Source of the DNA: an uncultured Hungatella sp.
GTDB taxonomy: Bacteria; Bacillota; Clostridia; Lachnospirales; Lachnospiraceae
Assembly (NCBI GenBank): GCA_910577935.1
Contig: CAJTOT010000029.1
Span: forward strand, 14,744 to 44,886
DNA length: 30,143 bases
Direction of reading: 5' to 3'
A program made the translations under genes and the position numbers. Of the stretch, positions 24,535 to 30,143 are shown piece after piece; positions within the stretch are counted from its first letter, which is position 1, and every line of letters starts with the position of its first letter. The notes beneath the pieces were generated by a model. The model was not told the DNA's origin. It ran no database searches and saw nothing but the letters and a program-made list of their open reading frames with translations.

Positions 24535-24676
24535 GTACAGCCTCTCCCTGCGAAAGTCTTTTGTCACAAATATAAGAATCTGCCTCTGGCAGCTTCTCCG
24601 CCCGGGGCGGGTCGCGTAAGCGACATAATTCCTCTCCGCCGCAGCGCGATCCTGCCCGGAGAGCTTCCCTATAATA
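24535..24676 (-). other. Segment between the leader terminator and the RT start
   Basis: About 140 bases on the minus strand between the T-run of the structured leader and the RT ribosome binding site. It contains small GC-rich repeats: GTCGCTTACGCGAC can form a 6-bp hairpin near 24612-24625, and GAAGCTGCCAGAGGCAG another. The frame is open through it, but I see no conserved RT residues before ATG 24534. It could be the 3' part of the ncRNA or a plain leader. Confidence 0.4.
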
Positions 24677-24720
24677 CAAAAAAGACAGCCCTGGGGCACT
24701 TATCCTGATGCCCCGGGCTG
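24677..24720 (-). terminator. Terminator-like hairpin in the RT leader
   Basis: On the minus strand CAGCCC-GGGGCA, a 10-base loop and TGCCCC-a-GGGCTG form a strong 12-bp stem followed by TC and six T residues. It lies upstream of the RT gene. Its 3' arm is also complementary to the 5' end of the leader, and its 5' arm to an upstream CCCCAGGCTG, so termination may be conditional. Confidence 0.75.
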
Positions 24721-24899
24721 TGCAGATGTACTGTCCGCCTCCGGCGGACACGCACATGGAATGTGCCGAGGTACCTCGCAGCAGCCTGGGGTCTGAATCC
24801 AATATATATCATCCGGACGGCGACTCGCCGCCCGTCCGGCAGATCAAGCGCTTATGCCCTTCTCTCACCGGCTCCGCTGCCGCCATGGGGCTGTCTCTG
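24677..24899 (-). ncRNA. Candidate retron msr-msd RNA / structured RT leader
   Basis: A roughly 220-base minus-strand transcript between a promoter and the RT gene is packed with perfect stems. The 5' end (AGACAGCCC, 24888-24896) is the exact complement of the 3' end (GGGCTGTCT, 24683-24691), as expected of retron a1/a2 repeats. Internal hairpins are CCGGACGG/CCGTCCGG (24813-24839), CGAGG/CCTCG (24767-24778), GCACAT/ATGTGC (24752-24766) and TGTCCGCC/GGCGGACA (24732-24750). A longer imperfect stem can form between CCCCAGGCTG and CAGCCCGGGG, enclosing three of these. Branch guanosine and msd boundaries cannot be fixed by eye. Confidence 0.55.
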
Positions 24900-24905
24900 T
24901 ATGAG

Positions 24906-24934
24906 ATTCTAACACAGAGGAGAAAAAAAGTCTA
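24906..24934 (-). promoter_or_regulatory. Promoter of the retron-like unit
   Basis: TAGACT (24929-24934) and TAGAAT (24906-24911) on the minus strand are separated by exactly 17 bases, with TG bases upstream of the -10. The predicted start falls about at 24899, directly at the AGACAGCCC element, which supports an RNA beginning there. Confidence 0.65.
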
Positions 24935-24980
24935 CTTCCTTTGAGGTTTTCATAGATGACAATTCACCTGTCTCGTTACT

Positions 24981-24997
24981 GTTCACATGCGTTCACA
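24981..24997 (-). repeat. TGTGAAC direct repeat upstream of the RT promoter
   Basis: TGTGAAC occurs twice on the minus strand, exactly 10 bases apart (24981-24987 and 24991-24997), about 50 bases upstream of the -35 box. One helical turn of spacing is typical of a regulator site binding one face of DNA. An 11-bp inverted repeat, GTTACTGTTCA (24975-24985) and its complement (25098-25108), flanks the neighbouring terminator. Confidence 0.45.
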
Positions 24998-25004
24998 GCA
25001 ACCA

Positions 25005-25046
25005 GCAAAAATCCATGAAAATCGCCTGCGGCGATGGGATTTTTGC
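25005..25046 (-). terminator. Intrinsic terminator of the sulfur/siroheme operon
   Basis: GCAAAAATCC and GGATTTTTGC pair perfectly, with an inner ATCGCC/GGCGAT stem and a one-sided bulge. On the minus strand the 3' arm supplies the T-run. It lies about 90 bases after the stop of the MreB-like gene and insulates the retron-like unit from that operon. Confidence 0.82.
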
Positions 25047-25137
25047 CTGCCCGCCCAGGTTATCATACGGTCAGCGCAGCCAGTGCCCAGACCTTCCTGA
25101 ACAGTAACCCCGTCTCTTCCGGGACGACGGGCTGCTC

Positions 25138-25731
25138 TCATGAGGACTTAAACGCATTTTCAAACAGCTCCCTGGCCCTGTCAGGAGAGAGTCCTTCGCT
25201 GCCGGCATATTCCAGAATCCGGGCAAAGGCTTCTGTCACATACTTTTCTGGCTCGTCCTTCCCGATCCCTATGGTGAGCTTTACCTTTGCGTAGAGCTTG
25301 GGGAATTTCGCCTGGAAATCTCTCACAAACTCTTCCACCGGGACATCGGCGATGACAAGTTCCCTGGCGCCCGCCTGAATCACCGCGTCCTCCACCGCCT
25401 TCTTCTCCACCTCAGTGATCCCCTTTGGCACGCACACCGCCACCACCGGCCTCCTAAGAGGCTTTTTCCCGAAGGCTTTGGACATCAGGTATTCAAACAG
25501 TTTCACCGTCACCATATAATCTGCGATCTTTCCCTGGCGCAGCGGCGACATGACAACCATGTCCCCATCAGCCTTTTCCGCCATGGCCTCGGCTTCCGTC
25601 CCCATGGCGGCAATCTTGCCGGTCTCTTCGTGAAACGCCACAAGGGATTTCTCCTTCAGCACCAGCCCCTTGTCCCGCAGGTAGACCACAATATCCGCAG
25701 GTTCGTCTTTTATCTTGCTCATCCTTGTCAT
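25138..25731 (-). CDS. Truncated MreB-like protein
   Basis: A 197-residue protein similar to the N-terminal half of MreB. Residues about 10-50 match the MreB start (ADIVVYLRDKGLVLKEKSLV), and 60-135 match the next block (PLRQGKIADY, VVAVCVPKGITEVEKKAVED, QAGARELV). The first phosphate motif DxGT-x-N is replaced by KDEPADI, and the later phosphate-2 and adenosine motifs are absent. The last 60 residues are Lys/Glu-rich and unlike MreB. It probably cannot bind nucleotide as MreB does. The start is ATG 25731; the upstream open frame overlaps cobA and is not used. It is the last gene of the siroheme/sulfite reductase operon, 104 bases after cobA. Its role is unknown. Confidence 0.78.
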   Translation of the reverse strand: MTRMSKIKDEPADIVVYLRDKGLVLKEKSLVAFHEETGKIAAMGTEAEAMAEKADGDMVVMSPLRQGKIADYMVTVKLFEYLMSKAFGKKPLRRPVVAVCVPKGITEVEKKAVEDAVIQAGARELVIADVPVEEFVRDFQAKFPKLYAKVKLTIGIGKDEPEKYVTEAFARILEYAGSEGLSPDRARELFENAFKSS

Positions 25732-25835
25732 TTCTTTTTGTTCCCCCCCCATTCTCCCTGAGAATACTGGCTGCTTCCTCAATTTATCCGGTATTGACAG
25801 AGAACCCGCAGAGAATGCGCCGGGCAGATCCACCC

Positions 25836-26645
25836 TCAGCTCTGTCTCCGGACAGGCGAGCCGGGGAACAACAGCTTCTCCCGAAGCCCCACCACCTTCC
25901 CCACCACGATCACCGCCGGGGAGACAAGTCCTGCCTCCTCCACCTTTCCGGCTATGTGTTCTAGGTCCGACACGCACACCTGCTGCCTGGGGGTGGCGGC
26001 GCAGGAGATTACCGCGGCGTCTGTGGCCGCCGGCATCCCGGCATCCATCAGGCCTTTCGCGATCTCCCCCACCTTGCCAAGGCCCATGAGGAAGATACAG
26101 GTCTCCTTCCCCCTGGCCATGGCGTGAAAATCAATCTCTGCCAATTGGTCGCTCTGGCTGTGGGCGGTGACCACGTGAAAGCCTGACGCTATCCCTCTGT
26201 GAGTCACTGGAATTCCTGCGCAGGCCGGGCCTGCGACGGCGGACGTGACCCCTGGTATGACCTGAAAGGGCACGCCGTGGGCTCTCAGATACATCCCCTC
26301 CTCGCCGCCCCTGCCGAACACGTATACATCCCCGCCTTTCAGGCGGGCGGTCTTTTCGTATTCCATGCTTTTTTCCACCAGAAGCCGGTTGATCTCCTCC
26401 TGCCCCATGGTATGGTTGTGGCATGCCTTCCCCACATAGATCAGCTCGCAGCCGGGTTTTGCCTCCTTGAGAAGTTCCGGGGAGGAAAGCCTGTCGTAGA
26501 CGATGCAGCCGGCTTCCCGTATCACTTTCAGCCCTTTTACCGTAATCAGCTCAGGGTCTCCGGGACCCGCGCCTACCAGATAGACCAGCCCCGGCTTCCG
26601 GGGCTGGTCTGATGTCCGTCTTTCCGCTTCAAGTATATCTCTCAA
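25836..26645 (-). CDS. cobA: Uroporphyrinogen-III C-methyltransferase
   Basis: A 269-residue SAM-dependent methyltransferase that converts uroporphyrinogen III to precorrin-2, the branch point to siroheme and cobalamin. Typical SUMT motifs are present: VYLVGAGPGDPELITVKG, VYDRLSSPELL, ARLKGGDVYVFGRGGEE, VIPGVTSAVAGPACAGIP and IFLMGLGKV. It has no HemD or CysG fusion domain. The best start is TTG at 26643-26645, 11 bases after AAAGGA. It lies 30 bases after the sulfite/nitrite reductase gene, so siroheme for that enzyme is the likely purpose. A precorrin-2 dehydrogenase/ferrochelatase is not in the window. Confidence 0.93.
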   Translation of the reverse strand: MRDILEAERRTSDQPRKPGLVYLVGAGPGDPELITVKGLKVIREAGCIVYDRLSSPELLKEAKPGCELIYVGKACHNHTMGQEEINRLLVEKSMEYEKTARLKGGDVYVFGRGGEEGMYLRAHGVPFQVIPGVTSAVAGPACAGIPVTHRGIASGFHVVTAHSQSDQLAEIDFHAMARGKETCIFLMGLGKVGEIAKGLMDAGMPAATDAAVISCAATPRQQVCVSDLEHIAGKVEEAGLVSPAVIVVGKVVGLREKLLFPGSPVRRQS

Positions 26646-26675
26646 ACTATAAACAATCCTTTCATCTTTGTTCTG

Positions 26676-27626
26676 TCAGCAGGTGGCCCCCCCTGCCAGG
26701 TGCAGCCTGGCGTCCAGAATCTCCTGTTTTCTCTGTAAAATATCCCCTGCCAGAAGCTGTCTTTCCACTTCCTCAAAGCCTATCCGCCCGATGGTGTCCG
26801 CGAAGCGCTCCCCTGTCTTTCCCTGCTCCCGGAATAAGAGGATGGCCTTCTCCACCGTGTCCAGAACCTCCTCTTCCGATGTAAATATGCTGGACAGAGG
26901 CTTCCCGTGAGCAGTCTTTTTGCCCCACCTTCCGCCGATGTAGACCTTGTACCCCGGAGTGCCCTCCTCGATGACATCGAAAGGACATTTTTCCACACAG
27001 CGCCCGCAGTTGTTGCACACCTCCTTGTCAATGGCGATCACTCCGTCCTCCAGCCTGGCAGCGGTCATGGGACAGGCATTCTCCACCTGGCACTTTTTGC
27101 ATCCGTTGCACATATCCTCGTCCACCTGGGGAATCAGCTGCCCCACGATTCCAAGGTCATTTAAGTCAGGCTTCACGCAGTTGTTGGGACATCCGCCTGT
27201 GGCGATCTTAAATTTGTGGGGCAGTCTCACGGAACGATAGCCCTTGTAGAAACGCTCATGTATCTTCTCCGACAGGGCGAAGGTGTCATACAGTCCGTAC
27301 TGGCAGGTAGTGCCCTTGCATGCCACCACCGGGCGGACCAGGGAGCCTGTGCCGCCGGTCTCCAGCCCCGCCTTTCCTATATACTCGCGGAAAGACCGGA
27401 TATTGTCAAAATGGATTCCCCTCACCTCCACGGTCAGGCGGGTGGTGAACTCCACGTCTCCGTTGCCGTATTTCTCCGCCGCCTCGGCGATGACCTTTGC
27501 CTGCTCTGCCGTAATCTTTCCGTTGACGGTGATGATTCGCCCGTTAAACAGGTCTGTCCCTTTGTTATTTAAAAAACCTAACGCTTTCACCCTCCTGATC
27601 TCGTCCGGACTGATGGTGCATCCCAT
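26676..27626 (-). CDS. Siroheme-dependent sulfite/nitrite reductase with ferredoxin domain
   Basis: A 316-residue single-subunit reductase. An N-terminal nitrite/sulfite reductase ferredoxin-like half-domain leads to the siroheme-4Fe-4S ligands CKGTTC (Cys103, Cys108) and GGCPNNC (Cys146, Cys150). A two-cluster ferredoxin insert follows: CNGCKKCQVENACP (173-186) and CNNCGRCVEKCP (204-215). It resembles AsrC and other small anaerobic siroheme reductases that reduce sulfite to sulfide or nitrite to ammonia. The gene lies between the CoA-disulfide-reductase-like gene and cobA. An AAGGAGG site precedes the ATG. The sulfur-linked neighbour favours sulfite, but nitrite cannot be excluded. Confidence 0.92.
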   Translation of the reverse strand: MGCTISPDEIRRVKALGFLNNKGTDLFNGRIITVNGKITAEQAKVIAEAAEKYGNGDVEFTTRLTVEVRGIHFDNIRSFREYIGKAGLETGGTGSLVRPVVACKGTTCQYGLYDTFALSEKIHERFYKGYRSVRLPHKFKIATGGCPNNCVKPDLNDLGIVGQLIPQVDEDMCNGCKKCQVENACPMTAARLEDGVIAIDKEVCNNCGRCVEKCPFDVIEEGTPGYKVYIGGRWGKKTAHGKPLSSIFTSEEEVLDTVEKAILLFREQGKTGERFADTIGRIGFEEVERQLLAGDILQRKQEILDARLHLAGGATC

Positions 27627-27701
27627 AATGTTTTCCTCCTTGTGTATAATACATTCACCGGTTTATGAAAGACAGCCTTAAATATCCTGTTTTTTATCAA
27701 T

Positions 27702-29318
27702 TCATAGCTGATTAAAGGTAGTGCCGCCTTCAAGCACCCTGGTGTTCTTATATCCATAATATTTCAGACGGTTCTGCAGCAGGTACGCCCGCTTGCCCCT
27801 GTTGCACACCAAGAGAATCTTCTCCTCCGGGTCCAGGCCCTCCACAGGCCCCTCCACCGCGGTTAAGTCTACGTAAGGCGCTCCCGGAATGGATGGCGCC
27901 AGAGAGGTGTCCACAATCTTGTACCCCTCTGCCCCGCCTCCGGCAAACTCTGCCGGGGTGACGGTCTCGAATTTGCCGCTGATCTTGTTCATCAGTATGT
28001 TCAGGGTGTGCCCGAAGGGATGGATGGCTGTGGAGAACGGCGGCGCGTAGGCGAGATCCATGTCCGCCAGGTCTTCTAAGGTACCCTTCAGCATAATACC
28101 CGTCACCGCGATGTCCACCACCTTGTCCACCGCTCCGCTGCCGATGACCTGCACACCCAGAAGACGAAGGGACTTTCTGTCCGCGATCATCTTGATGATA
28201 AATGACCCGGCGCCTGGGAAATAGTGGGCCTTGTCGTCTACCACGGCGATGACGCTGACCGGGTCAAAACCCTCTGCCCCTGCCTGTTCCTCTGTCAGTC
28301 CCGTCCTTCCCACGTTGAGGCCGGGCAGCCTGCACACGGCGGTTCCCAGCGCTCCCCGGTAACTCAGCCCGGAACCGGTTATATTCTGGGCGACGAGACG
28401 CCCGGCAATGTTGGCTGTAGAGCCCATAGGAGACCAGGCCGGCTTTCCGGTGACGGCGTTGTGCACCATGGCGCAGTCCCCTGCCGCGTAGATGTCCGGG
28501 ATATTGGTCTTCCCCCGGGTGTCGGTGAGGATGGCTCCTTTAAACATATCGATTCCGCTGCCCTCCAGGAACGCGGTGTTGGGGCGGATGCCCGCGCTGA
28601 GTACCACCAGATCCGCCTTGTAGACGCGCTTGTCCGTAATCACCTTCTCCACGCGGCCGCTGCCCTCGATGCCTGTCACCTTAACTCCCGTCACCACCGG
28701 GATTCCGCTCTCCTGCAGCTTTCCTTCCACATAGTCTGCCATCTCCCTGTCAAAGCCGGGGAGAACCTGGGGCGCCATGTCAAGCACAAAGGGGCGGATG
28801 CCCTTCAGCTTCAGATTCTCGGCGATCTCAAGGCCTATGTAGCCTGCCCCCACCACCACAGCCTTCTTCACGCCCCCTGCGTCCACGGCGTCCCGAAGCC
28901 GGACAGCATCCTCCGGAGTCCTGACAAAAAAGACATTTTCCAGATCACACCCCTCGATGGGAGGCTTCACAGGACTCGCCCCCACGGCTATGACCAGCTT
29001 GTCGTAGTCGTAGATAATTTCCTCCCCGGTGCTCACGTCCACAGCCGTCACCCTTTTGGCCGCCGGGTCAACCTTCACGGCCTCCATCCCCGTCTTCACC
29101 GTCACGCCGGTGAGCTTCGCGTATTTCTCAGGCGTGTTCACAATAAGCTGTTCCCTGTCTTCAATCACATGTCCCACATAATAGGGAAGGCCGCAGCCAG
29201 CGTAGGAGATGTCTTTTCCCTTGTTGAGAACGATCACCTCGCTGCCCCGGTCTTCCCTCATCAGTTTCGCCGCGATCTTGGTCCCTGCGGCAACCCCTCC
29301 AAGCACCAATACTTTCAT
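27702..29318 (-). CDS. CoA-disulfide reductase-like FAD enzyme with C-terminal rhodanese domain
   Basis: A 538-residue pyridine-nucleotide-disulfide oxidoreductase. FAD is bound at VLGGVAAGTKIAAKL, the single redox cysteine is Cys42 in SYAGCGLPYYVG, NAD(P)H binds at VVVGAGYIGLEIAENL, and a second FAD motif is IYAAGDCA. The C-terminal 90 residues form a rhodanese domain with a persulfide Cys505 in VCNRGKRAYL. This is the architecture of NADH-dependent persulfide/polysulfide and CoA-disulfide reductases. It probably handles zero-valent sulfur alongside the sulfite reductase downstream. The start is ATG 29318, 8 bases after AGGAGGAGG; the frame opens 33 bases earlier but overlaps that site. A LysR gene is divergent, with a palindrome between them. 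Confidence 0.93.
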   Translation of the reverse strand: MKVLVLGGVAAGTKIAAKLMREDRGSEVIVLNKGKDISYAGCGLPYYVGHVIEDREQLIVNTPEKYAKLTGVTVKTGMEAVKVDPAAKRVTAVDVSTGEEIIYDYDKLVIAVGASPVKPPIEGCDLENVFFVRTPEDAVRLRDAVDAGGVKKAVVVGAGYIGLEIAENLKLKGIRPFVLDMAPQVLPGFDREMADYVEGKLQESGIPVVTGVKVTGIEGSGRVEKVITDKRVYKADLVVLSAGIRPNTAFLEGSGIDMFKGAILTDTRGKTNIPDIYAAGDCAMVHNAVTGKPAWSPMGSTANIAGRLVAQNITGSGLSYRGALGTAVCRLPGLNVGRTGLTEEQAGAEGFDPVSVIAVVDDKAHYFPGAGSFIIKMIADRKSLRLLGVQVIGSGAVDKVVDIAVTGIMLKGTLEDLADMDLAYAPPFSTAIHPFGHTLNILMNKISGKFETVTPAEFAGGGAEGYKIVDTSLAPSIPGAPYVDLTAVEGPVEGLDPEEKILLVCNRGKRAYLLQNRLKYYGYKNTRVLEGGTTFNQL

Positions 29319-29415
29319 GCGCTGCCTCCTCCTTATTAAAAAAATTCTCATTCTTTGTAATTTCTATAATAACACTTGTCATTGGCCAGGTAAAATAGTA
29401 AAATTTAAAGTGTAT

Positions 29416-29433
29416 TATAGGATTTTTCCTATA
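29416..29433. promoter_or_regulatory. Palindromic operator between the sulfur operon and the divergent LysR gene
   Basis: TATAGGA-TTTT-TCCTATA is a perfect 7-bp dyad in the 149-base AT-rich divergent region. A TATAAT hexamer pointing at the sulfur operon overlaps its edge. Position and dyad symmetry fit a LysR-family binding site controlling both directions. Confidence 0.5.
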
Positions 29434-29467
29434 TTTTACCATATTTGCAAAGATTAGGGAAGTGAAA

Positions 29468-30143
29468 ATGGCAACACTGAAACAGTTGAAGACCTTTATC
29501 GCGGTCGCAGAATATAAGAAAATGAATGAGGCGGCCAAACGGCTCTGCATATCCCAGCCCACTGTGAGCCAGATTATCTCCGACCTGGAGGCAGAGTACC
29601 ATGTCCAGCTCTTCGAGAGATCCTCCAGAAGCTTAAAGATCACTCCCGCAGGACTTTTGCTTTTGGACAATGCCAGGGAGATCGTGGCCATACACAACCA
29701 TTTGGAGCAGGCCATGGAAAATATCCACTCACACCGTCCCCTGCGGGTCGGCGCCGCCCTCACTGTCGGCAATACCCTGATGGCCTCCCTGGTGGAACGG
29801 TTAAACCGGCAGTTTCCTGATATCGACGTGACCGTATCCGTGGACAACACAAAGATCATCGAGTACCAGATGATCCGCGACGAGCTGGACGTGGCGCTGG
29901 TGGAAGGCATCATCGTCCGCCAGGAGATTCTCACCGAGCCTGTCCTGGAAGACACCTTGTGCCTGATCTGCGGCAGAAAATATCATGCTCACCCACCATA
30001 TCCCTTTCTCCACGAAATGGGAGTGCAGCACCCTCTGCGCCATTATCGACAGGGCGCGGCACGGCCTGCCGGACACCCTCATTCAGCAGTCAGCGGAGCC
30101 GATGGGAAAGCCGGCGGCCCTGATGACAAAGAACGACAAGGTC
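29468..30143 (+). pseudogene. LysR family regulator, apparently frameshifted by an internal deletion; runs off the window
   Basis: An ATG at 29468 after AGGGAAG opens a LysR-type regulator: helix-turn-helix (about 1-60; MNEAAKRLCISQPTVSQIIS) and the first lobe of the inducer domain (VGAALTVGNTLMASLVERLN) up to LCLICGRK near residue 172. The frame then continues as low-complexity, un-LysR-like sequence. From 29985 the next frame reads IPFSTKWECSTLCAIIDRAR followed by HGL, which looks like a LysR C-terminal lobe. About 35-40 residues expected between these parts are missing. The simplest reading is a deletion with frameshift. It is divergent from the sulfur operon, so it was probably its regulator. 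The end lies outside the window. Confidence 0.68.

Noticed and set aside
24535..24699. A 55-residue N-terminal extension of the reverse transcriptase
   Set aside because: It would begin inside the leader terminator and has no conserved RT residues; ATG 24534 has the good ribosome binding site.
24700..24900. T-box or cobalamin riboswitch in the RT leader
   Set aside because: Terminator/anti-terminator architecture suggested it, but there is no T-box core (AGGGTGG..CCGCG type) and no B12 box.
24708..24944. A small plus-strand open frame of 78 codons across the RT leader
   Set aside because: It is made of the inverted repeats of the structured leader, with no ribosome binding site or homology signal.
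26640..26675. A 7-codon leader peptide (MKGLFIV) before cobA
   Set aside because: It has no ribosome binding site and simply overlaps the cobA start region.
1..30143. CRISPR arrays, tRNA or rRNA genes, insertion sequences
   Set aside because: I saw no regularly spaced direct repeats, no cloverleaf sequences with conserved T-loop, and no transposase genes.

Overview
The window looks like a chromosomal segment of an anaerobic, motile Firmicute, most likely a Lachnospiraceae or Clostridium cluster XIVa gut-type bacterium. The support is AGGAGG-type ribosome binding sites, SigD-type motility promoters, a clostridial mix of Fe-S and flavin enzymes, a DUF3798 lipoprotein, and fairly high GC. This is inference from content; there is no rRNA marker here.

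Layout. (1) 1-2028, minus: the 5' part of a sugar/nucleoside-type ABC ATPase gene, preceded by a DUF3798 lipoprotein gene with a good promoter. (2) 2177-13817: a chemotaxis island. Three chemoreceptor genes (minus) diverge from cheA-cheW-cheR-cheB plus a membrane-anchored C39-like peptidase (plus). The 410-base divergent region carries SigD-type promoters facing both ways. The middle receptor appears to have an extracellular zinc-binding CZB domain. (3) 13818-18784, minus: an ADP-ribosylglycohydrolase gene, a candidate molybdenum-cofactor riboswitch, a MoeA-like gene, moaA, moaC and a MOSC-MogA fusion. This operon carries two apparent deletion scars: a fragment resembling XdhC between the MoeA-like gene and moaA, and a fragment resembling the start of modA joined to the middle of modC at the 3' end. 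(4) 18866-22327, minus: a secreted FMN/FMN/FAD reductase lipoprotein and its likely LysR regulator. (5) 22383-24934, minus: a retron-type reverse transcriptase behind a promoter and a densely structured leader. It is separated by one base from an aldo/keto-reductase-like gene with two ferredoxin clusters and incomplete reductase catalytic residues. (6) 25005-29318, minus: a sulfur/siroheme operon (CoA-disulfide-reductase-like enzyme with rhodanese domain, siroheme sulfite/nitrite reductase, uroporphyrinogen-III methyltransferase) ending in a truncated MreB-like gene. (7) 29468-30143, plus: a divergent LysR gene that seems broken by an internal deletion and frameshift.

How the parts work together. 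The che genes supply the kinase, coupling protein, methyltransferase and methylesterase for the three receptors; cheY and the flagellar genes must lie elsewhere. The sulfur operon couples siroheme synthesis to its sulfite/nitrite reductase. The molybdenum genes can make molybdopterin, but the transport and hydroxylase-maturation genes that seem once to have flanked them are only remnants.

The best candidate for an undescribed system is the retron-like locus at 23530-24934. The RT has the retron hallmarks NAxxH and VTG. Its leader holds a 9-bp complementary end pair that could be a1/a2, several perfect hairpins, and a terminator that competes with alternative pairings. The only gene tightly coupled to it is the unusual Fe-S aldo/keto-reductase-like protein.
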